Positions 8,793-17,251 of a DNA stretch of 64,000 nt are shown here, piece after piece. The notes beneath the pieces were generated by a model. The model searched no databases. It was not told the DNA's origin and saw nothing but the letters and a program-made list of their open reading frames with translations. The stretch is from Geothrix sp. GTDB taxonomy: Bacteria; Acidobacteriota; Holophagae; Holophagales; Holophagaceae. A program made the position numbers and the translations under genes. Each line of letters opens with the position of its first letter. Position 1 is the stretch's first letter. The stretch spans positions 372,001 to 436,000 of the forward strand of contig NZ_CP126625.1 in the NCBI RefSeq assembly GCF_030219325.1, given 5' to 3'.

Positions 8793-9519
8793 CCATCACC
8801 TGCTTCAGGGCCTGGCGAAGCGCCTTCACTTCGGCGGGGAACCGCCAGGGTGCCTGCAGGGGCTCCGCGGCCTGCTCGAGGGCGACGTAGCGCTGCTGCA
8901 GGAGGGTCCGGTGCTCCGGGCGCAGGGCCCGGTCGGTGCCCATGTGCTGCTCGAGCAGCTCCAGGTTCTGGCGCAGGCGCACCGCCTGGGGATGGTAGAG
9001 GAAGACGTTCAGGGCCAGGTGGCCGAAGGCCGCCCCCAGCAGGAGGAAGCCTGCGACCAGGGGGAGCTTGGGACCCGTCCGGAAGCCGAGGGCCAGCCAC
9101 CAGCCCAGGAGCCCCATGAGGGCCACCGAGAGGAGGGGCAGCACGGGCATCGCCCACAGCCCGTTGCCCCAGAGGCAGTCATAGATGAGGGAGTCCGTCA
9201 CCGCCTCCAGGGTCGGGCGGTCCCCCTCGGCGCGCGCCCTGGCCAGGCGCTGGTTCAGGGCCTCCCAGGCCTGCTGCTGGGCAGGGCTGAGCAGCGCCTG
9301 GCGCCGCCCGCCCCTGTTCGCGCTCTGGCGGAGCATTTCCGGCCGTCCGGCGTGACCGGGCTCGACGGCCTGGGGTGGGGGCGCCTCCAGCACCTCCGCG
9401 CCCGGAGGGGGCGGGGTGTTGGTGATCTGGACCTGGCCGTGGTCGTCCCGCCACCGATAAGTGTGCGGCTGCGGCTGGCCCAGGATGGCCAGGACCAGCA
9501 GTCCCGCGACAGCGATCAC
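8782..9519 (-). CDS. DUF4124-type membrane protein
   Basis: The N-terminus has a short hydrophobic segment, then TYRWRDDHGQVQITNTPP, the signature of DUF4124 envelope proteins. After a proline/glutamine-rich linker come two hydrophobic helices (about residues 121-142 and 151-173) and a charged C-terminal helix region. The start is a GTG at 9519. It lies 10 bases after gmhA and overlaps hemW, suggesting one transcript. Function unknown. Confidence 0.7.
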   Translation of the reverse strand: MIAVAGLLVLAILGQPQPHTYRWRDDHGQVQITNTPPPPGAEVLEAPPPQAVEPGHAGRPEMLRQSANRGGRRQALLSPAQQQAWEALNQRLARARAEGDRPTLEAVTDSLIYDCLWGNGLWAMPVLPLLSVALMGLLGWWLALGFRTGPKLPLVAGFLLLGAAFGHLALNVFLYHPQAVRLRQNLELLEQHMGTDRALRPEHRTLLQQRYVALEQAAEPLQAPWRFPAEVKALRQALKQVMVEP

Positions 9520-9528
9520 CGGGTGGCC

Positions 9529-10092
9529 TCAGAAGTGGGCATCGAGGGCCTCGCACCAGAAGTGGTAGACCATCTGGTGGACCTCCTGGATGCGCGCGGT
9601 GACCGTGGAAGGCACCACCAGCGCCTCGTCCATCAGCCCCGCCAGCTTGCCGCCGTCGCGGCCCAGCAGGCCCAGGGTGCGAATGCCCAGCTCCTTGGCT
9701 GAAGCCACGGCGCGGATCACGTTGGGGCTGTTGCCGCTGGTGCTGATGCCGACGAGCAGGTCGCCCGGGCGCCCCAGGGCCTCCACCTGGCGGGAGAAGA
9801 TCTGGTCGAAACCGTAGTCGTTGCCGATGGCGGTGAGGGCCGAGGTGTCCGTGGTGAGGGCGATGCCCGCCAGGGCCCGCCGCTCCTTGACGTAGCGCCC
9901 GCTGAGCTCGGCGGCGAGGTGCTGGGCGTCGGCGGCGCTGCCCCCGTTGCCGCAGACCAGGATCCGGCCGCCCCGGCGGAGGCGTTCGGCCATGTCCTCG
10001 GCCTGGGCGATGATGCGATCCATCTCCCGGTCGAAAAAGACCTGCTTCAGCTGGATGGCCGCCTGGACGTGCTGGAGAAGGGTCTGCTTCAT
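9529..10092 (-). CDS. gmhA: Phosphoheptose isomerase (SIS domain)
   Basis: Isomerises sedoheptulose 7-phosphate to D-glycero-D-manno-heptose 7-phosphate for the LPS inner core. The 187 residues include CGNGGSAADAQHLAAEL, the conserved LTTDTSALTAIGND, and the SIS signature GISTSGNSPNV. The conserved Glu and His of the active site appear in AAEL and in VHQMVYH near the C-terminus. The window also has kdsA, fitting an LPS-bearing cell. Confidence 0.95.
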   Translation of the reverse strand: MKQTLLQHVQAAIQLKQVFFDREMDRIIAQAEDMAERLRRGGRILVCGNGGSAADAQHLAAELSGRYVKERRALAGIALTTDTSALTAIGNDYGFDQIFSRQVEALGRPGDLLVGISTSGNSPNVIRAVASAKELGIRTLGLLGRDGGKLAGLMDEALVVPSTVTARIQEVHQMVYHFWCEALDAHF

Positions 10093-10180
10093 GGCGGCAA
10101 TTGTGACAGCAATTCCCCTCCCTAGATCCCGCGGAGGCTGGCAGACTGCGTGTGAATGCCCATCGACAGGTTAGGGTCCC

Positions 10181-11143
10181 ATGGAATGGATTGCCCTCAA
10201 GCACGCCCTGCTGTCCCACCTCCCCGTGGCCACGGGGCTGCTGCTTCCGTTGGCCCTGTTCGCCTCCCAGCGGCCAGGGCGGGGGATCCGCCCCTGGTGG
10301 ACCGTGGCCCGCTACCTGGGCTGGGCGGGTCTCCTCGGCACCCTCTGCGCCTTCGTGAGCGGCTTCGCCACGGGCCGCTTCCTGGCGCTGATTCCGCCCC
10401 ACCGCCTCCTGCCCGTGCTTCCCCACGGCTCGGAGCCTGCCGCGCTCCTGTTCCGCCATGCCCTCTGGGGTCTGGGTTCCCTCGTCGTGGGCATCGGCGC
10501 CACCTGGGCCATGAACCGCCCGCGCAAGGACCATGAAAGCCTGGGTGTGCTGGCGCTGTTCCTCGGGCTGGTCTGGTCCGCCGCGCTGCTGGTCGTGGGC
10601 GAAGGTGGGTACCGTCTGGCCCACGACCATGTCCGGACGGTGTCCGTCGTCGCCCCGGCCGCCCCGGTCGCCTCGCCCGCGCCCAAGGCCGACCTCGATC
10701 CCGAGGCCAGGCTGCCGATCCGGGCCCTGGACTACGCCTCGCTGGAGGCCATCCATCCCGAGCCCGTGAAGTCCCCGGCCCATGGCGGCCGGTGGATCCG
10801 CGTCTGGGTCAGCCCCGAGGCCGCCGCGGCCTACCGGGCGGGCCAGCCGCTGCCGCAGGGGGCCCTGGTCGTGCTCAGTTCCACCGAGGATCGCTGGGGC
10901 CGCCCCGGCGTGGAAGCCGGTCCGATCCACGCGCTGGAGATGAAGGCCTCTGGGCCCACGCTGACCTTCTACTGGGCCCGCGTCCCCATGGAGCGCCGCC
11001 CCGACTTCGGCGGGGAGTCACGGGTCTACTGGCGGGGGCAGGATGCCCACCTGGAGGCCTGCCGGACCTGCCACGCCGGGGGGATCGCGGATCCCGCGCA
11101 GCGCAGCCGCTGGCGGGCGAAGCGGGTGGTCGCGGCCGAGTAA
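10181..11143 (+). CDS. Membrane-anchored haem c protein with a cytochrome P460-like domain
   Basis: The first 145 residues hold about four transmembrane helices, resembling DUF2231-type membrane domains. A proline/alanine linker leads to a periplasmic domain of about 150 residues that ends in CRTCH, a single c-type haem site, near residue 295. The run HALEMKASGPTLTFYWARVP before the haem site resembles cytochrome P460 family proteins; this is a similarity by eye. It stands alone and converges on the rhodanese gene. It could be a redox or ligand sensor. Confidence 0.6.
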   Translation: MEWIALKHALLSHLPVATGLLLPLALFASQRPGRGIRPWWTVARYLGWAGLLGTLCAFVSGFATGRFLALIPPHRLLPVLPHGSEPAALLFRHALWGLGSLVVGIGATWAMNRPRKDHESLGVLALFLGLVWSAALLVVGEGGYRLAHDHVRTVSVVAPAAPVASPAPKADLDPEARLPIRALDYASLEAIHPEPVKSPAHGGRWIRVWVSPEAAAAYRAGQPLPQGALVVLSSTEDRWGRPGVEAGPIHALEMKASGPTLTFYWARVPMERRPDFGGESRVYWRGQDAHLEACRTCHAGGIADPAQRSRWRAKRVVAAE

Positions 11144-11148
11144 GGCAA

Positions 11149-11170
11149 AGGCCGGCCTGATGGCCGGCCT
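11149..11170. terminator. Perfect hairpin between convergent genes
   Basis: AGGCCGGCC at 11149-11157 and GGCCGGCCT at 11162-11170 with a TGAT loop, between the haem protein stop and the rhodanese stop. No T-tract follows. Confidence 0.5.
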
Positions 11171-11188
11171 CCAGGTGTTGTGCCGGGG

Positions 11189-12562
11189 CTAGTCGATGGT
11201 GAACTCGCCCGTGTCGATGATGGTGATTTCCGTGGGGAGGAATCGGACGTCGTAGCCCTTCTCCTTCAGCAGGTGGTAGGCCAGTTCCGCCCGGATGCCG
11301 GTGGAGCAGTGGCAGATGACGGGCCTGTCCCTGGGGATCTCGGAGAGCCGGGCCAGCAGCTGCGGCTCGGGGATGAGGAGGGCGCCCTTGATCACGCCGT
11401 TTTTCGTCTCGTCCGCGTTCCGCACGTCCAGGATCAGGGCGGGGCGGCTGGCGATGGACGCTTCGGCGATCCTGGTGAAGTCGGCCGGTGAGATGGAGCC
11501 CGGGCGGGGCCGGGGGACGAAGGTGGCCTTGGCGGCCAGGGCCCCGGTCTCGACGGGGAGGGCGGCGGCCTGCCAGGCCTTGAAGCCGCCGGATAGCACG
11601 TTCACCCCCGCGTAGCCGGCCTTCACCAGCGCCATGGCCACGCCCTTGGCCGTCTCGCCGCCGGTCTCATCCACGACCACCACGGGGGGCTTCAGCTTGG
11701 CAGCCGGGAAGGTCTTGAGGAGGTCGGCGAGCTGGTTGGGATCGGCGGCCACCGAGCCCTTCAGGAAGCCCTTGGCGGCCTCGGCGGCGGAACGGGCGTC
11801 GAGCACCACCATCGGCGTCTGCGTGTCGACGTAGGCGGCCTTCAGGGAGGCGGGACTCAGCACGCCAGGCTGCTTCTTGGCCCAGGCGGGCATGCCCTCG
11901 ATGAAGACCTTGGCATGGGTGTAGCCGAGCTGCCTGGCCTTGGCCAGGGAACCGGGGCTCATGTTGCAGGTCTTCCCGCTGCAGTAGAAGACCACCAGCG
12001 CGTTCTTGTCGGCGGGCAGCTTGTCCACCTGCTTGTCGAAGGCGGGGAAGGGCAGGTTCACCGCCGTGGGGATGGCCCCCTCCATGAAGCGCGGGGCGGG
12101 GCGGGAGTCGAAGAGGAAGTACTTCCCCTTCTCGGGGCCCATGGCGACGAGCTTCTGCACCTCGTCCAGGGTGATGGTCTCGTTTGCCGCCAGCTTGACC
12201 GGCGGCTTCACGGCCACTACCGTCGCGGTCTTCACGCCATCCTTTTCGGTGAACTGGACGCGCACCTCGTGGCCCTTGGCAATGCCCTTGAAGGCGGCTT
12301 CCACATCCGCGGCGGGCTCGGGGGTGATCACCTTCACCGTGGCCTTGTCGAAGCGGAGCACTTCCATGCGCTCGTCGATCTTCAGCTGGAAGGAGTTGCT
12401 CTTCGGCGCGAAGTTGTCGAAGTGGCCCCGGAGGTTGTCGGGGGCCGTGGTGTGGCAGGTGGTGCAGATCTTCGCGGAGGCCGGCTTGGGGGCTGGCGCG
12501 TCGGCGGCGCAGAGGGCCGTCGCGCAGGCGACCGGCAGGGCGCAGCGGTGCAGGATTTTCAT
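11189..12562 (-). CDS. Exported haem c protein with three rhodanese domains
   Basis: The 457-residue protein starts with a signal peptide and then CTTCH (residues 33-37), a c-type haem site. After a link region of about 80 residues come three rhodanese domains: the first (about 117-215) with active-site loop YCSGKTCN, the second (about 220-315) whose loop has no Cys (VDETGGETAK), and the third (about 330-457) with CHCSTGIRAE. The ATG at 12562 precedes the signal peptide and has GGGAG upstream; the open frame further upstream is not used. Sulfur transfer or sulfide/polysulfide handling in the periplasm is inferred. Confidence 0.8.
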   Translation of the reverse strand: MKILHRCALPVACATALCAADAPAPKPASAKICTTCHTTAPDNLRGHFDNFAPKSNSFQLKIDERMEVLRFDKATVKVITPEPAADVEAAFKGIAKGHEVRVQFTEKDGVKTATVVAVKPPVKLAANETITLDEVQKLVAMGPEKGKYFLFDSRPAPRFMEGAIPTAVNLPFPAFDKQVDKLPADKNALVVFYCSGKTCNMSPGSLAKARQLGYTHAKVFIEGMPAWAKKQPGVLSPASLKAAYVDTQTPMVVLDARSAAEAAKGFLKGSVAADPNQLADLLKTFPAAKLKPPVVVVDETGGETAKGVAMALVKAGYAGVNVLSGGFKAWQAAALPVETGALAAKATFVPRPRPGSISPADFTRIAEASIASRPALILDVRNADETKNGVIKGALLIPEPQLLARLSEIPRDRPVICHCSTGIRAELAYHLLKEKGYDVRFLPTEITIIDTGEFTID

Positions 12563-12720
12563 AGATTCTCCCTTGGTCGTGAACAGTAGGAGTCTAGGGT
12601 TGTATTCCCATGAAGCCAGAAAGTTGTGATGACGATCTACAGCCACCCCAGTGGTGACTTCACGCCACCCGAAGGGCGCCTGAAGCAGGCTCGATGCTCT
12701 CGCCCATGACGAACAACACA

Positions 12721-12793
12721 CCACCTCGGTGGTTCAACAGAGCTTCTGCTTTTCTCTGTGTCCTTCGTAAATCTCTGCGTCCTCTGCGTTCCA
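12721..12793. repeat. Extragenic CTCTGCG-rich repeat element
   Basis: Between the rhodanese gene and ftsK there are 268 bases without a gene. Part of it reads as a short hairpin CCACCTCGGTGG followed by pyrimidine-rich near-repeats, CTCTGTGTCC, CTCTGCGTCC and CTCTGCGTTCC. On the other strand this is the ACGCAGAGGACGCAGAGA type of sequence that I recall as a dispersed element in many environmental bacteria. No coding function is seen. Confidence 0.6.
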
Positions 12794-12830
12794 GCTCCCC
12801 GACGCCGAGTGGGCCCCCACGCCCGTCCGG

Positions 12831-15359
12831 CTACTCGGCCTCGACCAGGACTTCGCGGGGTTTTCCGGCGCCGCGGTCGGGGCCGACGATGCCCTCTTCT
12901 TCCATGCGGTCGATGAGGCGCGCGGCCCGGCCGTAACCCAGGTTCAGCTTGCGCTGCAGGAGGCTGGTGCTGGCCTTCCGCTCCCGGCGCACGACGGCGA
13001 GGGCGCGCTGGTAGATGTCATCCACGCCGTTCATCTCCGCCTCGTCGAAGAGGGCGGTCTCCTCCTCGGTCTCCATGGCGCTAATGAGGGCCTGGTTGTA
13101 GTCGGGGCGGCCCCGCTCGCGCAGCCAGGTGACCAGGCGCAGGGTCTCCTCCTCACTGAGGAAGGGCGCGTGGATGCGCTTGGGATGGCTGGCGCCGTTG
13201 GGCAGGTAGAGGGCGTCGCCCGCGCCCAGCAGCTGCTCGCCGCCGCTGCAGTCCAGGATGGTGCGGCTGTCGATCTTGGTGCGCACGCGGTAGCTGAGGC
13301 GGCTGGGCAGGTTGGCCTTGATGACGCCCGTGACCACGTCCACGCTGGGGCGCTGCGTGGCGAGGATGAGGTGGATGCCCACGGCGCGGGCCTTCTGGGC
13401 GATGCGCGCGATGCTGTCCTCCACCTCGCTGCGGGCCACCATCATGAGGTCCGCCAGCTCGTCGATGACCACCAGCACGTAGGGCAGGTGCTCCAGTACC
13501 GCGGGGCGGTCCGGCCAGCGCGGGTTGGGGGTCCGGTCAGTCAGGTCCATCATGCCGCCGGCCTCGGCGATCTTGGCGTTGAAGCTCTTGAGGTCGCGCA
13601 CGCTGAGCAGGGCCAGGCGCCGGTAGCGGTCCTCCATCTGGGCCACCACCCACTTGAGGACGCGGCCCGCCTCCTTCATGTCCGTGACCACGGGGGCCCA
13701 GAGGTGCGGGATGTCCTCGTAGACGCCCAGCTCCACCATCTTGGGATCCACGAGGATCAGCTTCACCTCGTCGGGCATGGCCCGCACCAGGCAGGAGCAG
13801 ATCATGGCGTTCACGCCCACGCTCTTGCCGCTGCCGGTGCTGCCGCCGATGAGCAGATGGGGCATCTTGTTCAGGTCGGCCACGACGGGCCGGCCTGCGA
13901 TGTCCTTGCCCAGGGCCAAGTGCAGCAGGCCGCCCGCATCCCGGAAGGCGGGGCTGTCGATGACCTCGCGGAAGGTAATGATCTCCCGCTTGGGGTTGGG
14001 CACCTCGATGCCCACCAGGTTCTTGCCGGGGATGCGGTCCATGCGCACGGCCTCGGCCTGCAGGGCCAGGGCGAGATCCTCCTCCATGCCTAGGATGCGC
14101 GACAGGGGAATGCCGGCGTCCGGCTGGAACTCGAAGACCGTGACCACGGGCCCGGGCTGCATGCCGGTGACCACGCCCTTGATCTTGAACTCGGACAGCT
14201 TCTGTCCAATCTTCTCCTTGATCACCTCCAGCATGGCCAGGTTGACCTTGGCGTGCTGGCCCGGGGGATCGAAGAGGCGGCGGGGCGGCAGGGTCTCGCG
14301 CTCGGTGACCGAGGGGTGGGCGGGCTCCGGCGGCAGGGGGGGCAGGGGCCGCGAGGGTGTGGGTTCGGTGAGGGGCAGGGGCGGCTGGACGATCTCGCGG
14401 CCGAAGCGGTCCTTGACCACCTGGGCCCGGGCCACGGTGGGCCTGGGCTTGGGCGGGGGGGGCGCGGCGGCCAGCAGCTTGGTGCGGAAGGCGGCGGTGG
14501 GTTCGGCGCCCGTGGCCACCGGACCGGCCACGGGGAGCGTCTGCGCCTCGAGGATGGTCGAGGCGGCATCCAGGTTCATGGACTGGATCGGCGGCAGGAG
14601 ATCCTCTGCCCGGATGAGGGGCTGCTTGCGCTTCGCTTCGGCCGTCTCCAGCTCCGCCCGCAGCAGGGACTCCCGCTGATCCTCCAGGTCCTGCTGGCGC
14701 TGGGCCAGGGCCTGCAGCGCGACGGCATCGCCCGCGTCGATGTCCGGCTGCTCCGGGTTCCGGCCCCGCAGGAAGGGCCGCTTCACCATGGTCAGGAAGC
14801 CCTGGAAACCCTTGGCGGGCATGGGCCTCACCCAAGGCCAGGCCTTCTCCCCGAACCAGCGGGTGAGGAGGAGCCCCAGCGCCCGGGTCAGCGCGGGCGC
14901 CAGCACCAGCGCACAAAGGAGCACCACGATGGCCAGCAGGAGGGGCAGACCCACGGGGCCGAGGAAACGGCGCTCCACAGGCCAGAGGGCGCTGCCCAGC
15001 CAGCCACCCCAGCGGAGCTGGAGGGTGCCGCCCTCAGGCAGGCCGGCCCAGGTGCGGTTGCCGAAAGCGCCGAGGGCGGTCCAGAACGACAGGGCCAGCC
15101 CCAGCCAGGCCAGCCGGCCGGGCCAGTGGCGGCCATCACGGGGCCAGGCCTCCCAGATCAGGTAGGGGGGCACGATCCAGGCGCCGATGCCCATGAGGGT
15201 CTGCAGGAGCCCCGCCATGGTGGCGCCGACGGTGCCGCACAGGTTCTGGACGGCGGCCACGGCCGCCCCCTGCGTGAAGGGGTGGGGGTCCAGGGGGTGG
15301 TAGCTGGCCAGGGAGAGCAGCAGCACCAGGGCCGTGAAACCCAAGCTCGCCCTCAGCAT
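12831..15359 (-). CDS. ftsK: DNA translocase FtsK/SpoIIIE
   Basis: Pumps chromosome ends through the division septum. The N-terminal 160 residues contain four transmembrane helices, followed by a proline-rich linker (to about residue 360) and the motor domain with Walker A GGSTGSGKSVGVN, Walker B LVVIDELADLMM and the sensor run LATQRPSVDVVTG. The C-terminal gamma domain is present (KASTSLLQRKLNLGYGRAAR), so it can read KOPS-like sites. The ATG at 15359 has AGGGGA upstream; a GTG at 15404 is possible. The frame is open to 15749 but that part overlaps the upstream gene and is unlike FtsK. Confidence 0.93.
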   Translation of the reverse strand: MLRASLGFTALVLLLSLASYHPLDPHPFTQGAAVAAVQNLCGTVGATMAGLLQTLMGIGAWIVPPYLIWEAWPRDGRHWPGRLAWLGLALSFWTALGAFGNRTWAGLPEGGTLQLRWGGWLGSALWPVERRFLGPVGLPLLLAIVVLLCALVLAPALTRALGLLLTRWFGEKAWPWVRPMPAKGFQGFLTMVKRPFLRGRNPEQPDIDAGDAVALQALAQRQQDLEDQRESLLRAELETAEAKRKQPLIRAEDLLPPIQSMNLDAASTILEAQTLPVAGPVATGAEPTAAFRTKLLAAAPPPPKPRPTVARAQVVKDRFGREIVQPPLPLTEPTPSRPLPPLPPEPAHPSVTERETLPPRRLFDPPGQHAKVNLAMLEVIKEKIGQKLSEFKIKGVVTGMQPGPVVTVFEFQPDAGIPLSRILGMEEDLALALQAEAVRMDRIPGKNLVGIEVPNPKREIITFREVIDSPAFRDAGGLLHLALGKDIAGRPVVADLNKMPHLLIGGSTGSGKSVGVNAMICSCLVRAMPDEVKLILVDPKMVELGVYEDIPHLWAPVVTDMKEAGRVLKWVVAQMEDRYRRLALLSVRDLKSFNAKIAEAGGMMDLTDRTPNPRWPDRPAVLEHLPYVLVVIDELADLMMVARSEVEDSIARIAQKARAVGIHLILATQRPSVDVVTGVIKANLPSRLSYRVRTKIDSRTILDCSGGEQLLGAGDALYLPNGASHPKRIHAPFLSEEETLRLVTWLRERGRPDYNQALISAMETEEETALFDEAEMNGVDDIYQRALAVVRRERKASTSLLQRKLNLGYGRAARLIDRMEEEGIVGPDRGAGKPREVLVEAE

Positions 15360-15427
15360 CCAGCGGCCGATCCCCTGCAACGCGACTCCATGGTGGTTCG
15401 GCACCAGTGTAGCCCAGCGCAGGGCCT

Positions 15428-16876
15428 TCAGCGGGCCGGAGCGCTGGTGCCGTTCAGCAGGGCGAGGCGGTGCCGGGGATCCCAGGCGGGCTTGCCGAGG
15501 TCGCGCAAGATGGTGCCCGCGGACACGAAGGTCCAGCCCTCCTTGCGGGCCCGGTCCATGAAGGCGCCGAGGCCGTCCGTGGGACGGTCCCCCTCCTCGC
15601 GGGCCGAGCCCAGGTGCATGAGGACGATGAGGCCATCGCCATCGCGGCCCAGGCGCTGCTGCAGCCGCGCCACGATGGCCTCGCCGCTGCGGTAGAGCTT
15701 GCGTTCTTTCGGCGTGGCCCAGTCGAGGGTATCGGCGCCTTCGCTCCACCCCACGTGGCGGTAGCCCAGCTCCTCAGCCCAGCGGCGGATCTCCGCCGTG
15801 TGCTCGCCGTAGGGGGCCCGCCAGTAGGGATCCATGGGACGCCCCAGCAGGCTCACCAGAGCCGCATCGGCGTCGAGCAGCTGGCGCTGGATGCGCTCGC
15901 GGGTCCACTTGGGATCGCGCTTCATGCCGGGCGCGAAGTGCGGGTGGTCCATGGTGTGGTTGCCCAGCTCGTGGCCTTCGGCGGCCATGCGCTTCACGAG
16001 GGCGGGGTAGCGCCGGATGAAGGCTCCCGTGAGGAACAGGGTGGTGCGCACGCCGCGGGCCTTGAGCAGGTCGAGCACCTCGGCGGCCACCTCGGCGCTG
16101 GAGCCGCCGTCGAAGCTGAGCAGGATGCGCTTCTGCCCTCCGGGACCCCGGGTGAGGTTCAGCGCCTCGCCCATGCCGGGCCAGGCGGAACCGGCGCCCG
16201 TGGGGATGCTGATCGGGGCGACGGTGGTGGCCGGCGGTGGCGCTGGGCTCACCGGCCGCGGCGTCGCCGGCGCCACCCGGGGTGTCGCAGGCTCCACGGT
16301 GATCGGCGTGAAGAGCGCGGCCCGGGGGCGCGGCCCGCTGGGCGCTTCCGATGCGCTGGGCAGGTCGCGGCCCCTCCGGTCCGGAATCGGCGCCACGGGC
16401 AGGGGCCGCAGCCGGGCCTCCGCGCGGGCCTTCGGGGCCGGTGCGGCGGGTGGCGCGGTGGGAGCAGGAGCAGGAACAGGCGCGGGTGGAGGCGCGGGGG
16501 GCTTCCGGGCCAGACGCGGGGCGGCGGGGGCAGGCCGGGGGCGGGGCGCCAGGGAGAAGGTGAAGCGGGCCAGCTCCCTCCCCTCGGCCGTCCGCAGGAT
16601 GGCCGTCTCACCTTCGGGGGGACGGAAGAACTCCCAGCGGACCGGACCGGCTTCGGCATAGCGTTGCTCCCGGATGGAGCGCCCCTCCAGGACCAGGTCC
16701 GTGGGTTCCGCCACCTCGCCTTCCACCACGGCCAGGCCGCCGATGGGGTGCCAGGTCCACTCGCCCACGGACGGAGATTGGGCCGTCGGCAGCGGCGGCG
16801 GGGTCTGCCCGGATCGGTCAGAGCGGCCGCAGGCCGCCAGGACCAGCAGCAGGGCCGCCCCAAGACGTGTCCTCAT
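15428..16876 (-). CDS. Polysaccharide deacetylase lipoprotein (NodB fold)
   Basis: The signal peptide ends in the lipobox LAAC. Mature residues up to about 260 are a strand-rich region and a very Pro/Ala-rich linker; the rest is a NodB deacetylase domain. Motif 2, HTMDHP, and motif 3, RAPYG, are intact, but motif 1 reads SFDGGSS in place of TFDDG, so one metal-site Asp is Gly. The ATG at 16876 overlaps the stop of the QueD-like gene by four bases. Likely acts on peptidoglycan or an exopolysaccharide; activity is uncertain given the motif change. Confidence 0.8.
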   Translation of the reverse strand: MRTRLGAALLLVLAACGRSDRSGQTPPPLPTAQSPSVGEWTWHPIGGLAVVEGEVAEPTDLVLEGRSIREQRYAEAGPVRWEFFRPPEGETAILRTAEGRELARFTFSLAPRPRPAPAAPRLARKPPAPPPAPVPAPAPTAPPAAPAPKARAEARLRPLPVAPIPDRRGRDLPSASEAPSGPRPRAALFTPITVEPATPRVAPATPRPVSPAPPPATTVAPISIPTGAGSAWPGMGEALNLTRGPGGQKRILLSFDGGSSAEVAAEVLDLLKARGVRTTLFLTGAFIRRYPALVKRMAAEGHELGNHTMDHPHFAPGMKRDPKWTRERIQRQLLDADAALVSLLGRPMDPYWRAPYGEHTAEIRRWAEELGYRHVGWSEGADTLDWATPKERKLYRSGEAIVARLQQRLGRDGDGLIVLMHLGSAREEGDRPTDGLGAFMDRARKEGWTFVSAGTILRDLGKPAWDPRHRLALLNGTSAPAR

Positions 16877-17223
16877 CGGTCCACGCCGGCGCGGCAGAGG
16901 GCCCAGTAGTTGGCCTTCTCCCGGATCTTCACCCACTGGGGCCGGAGGGCCGAGGCCTGCAGCTCCCGCAGCGCCCACTCGGCCAGGGCCTCGGCGGTGG
17001 GGTTGCGGCCGGCCAGGGCGGGCAGCTCGTTCAGCAGCCGGTAGTCCACGCCGCGCACCCAGGTCTCCAGGGCCGCGGCGAAGGCCGGCTCATCGGCCTC
17101 CCGGGCCAGCTTCACCGCCGCCTCCACCTCCCAGTTGTGCCCGTGGCGATCCTCCTGGAAGCCCGGCAGGTCGTGGAAGTGGTCGGCCACGAAGGGACGC
17201 CGGAGGGAGAGGGTGAAGGCCAT
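16873..17223 (-). CDS. 6-pyruvoyltetrahydropterin synthase/QueD-family protein
   Basis: The 116-residue protein has the T-fold signature with HFHDLPGF and HGHNWEVE, supplying the Zn-binding His residues, and a C-terminal VKIREKANYWA in the place of the family Glu strand. The Cys that normally stands four residues before HGHN (as in QueD) is a Gln here, so it may not be a queuosine-pathway enzyme. It is translationally coupled to the deacetylase lipoprotein downstream, an odd partner. No queC or queE is visible. Confidence 0.65.
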   Translation of the reverse strand: MAFTLSLRRPFVADHFHDLPGFQEDRHGHNWEVEAAVKLAREADEPAFAAALETWVRGVDYRLLNELPALAGRNPTAEALAEWALRELQASALRPQWVKIREKANYWALCRAGVDR

Positions 17224-17251
17224 GGCGAAGTATATCCCCGCGACAGGGGTT

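Noticed and set aside
9179-10930. A 583-codon frame on the minus strand over gmhA and the haem gene
   Set aside because: Antisense or out of frame with clear genes, low complexity.
15360-15749. N-terminal extension of FtsK
   Set aside because: It overlaps the deacetylase gene and lacks FtsK-like sequence; a start at 15359 or 15404 gives a normal first membrane helix.
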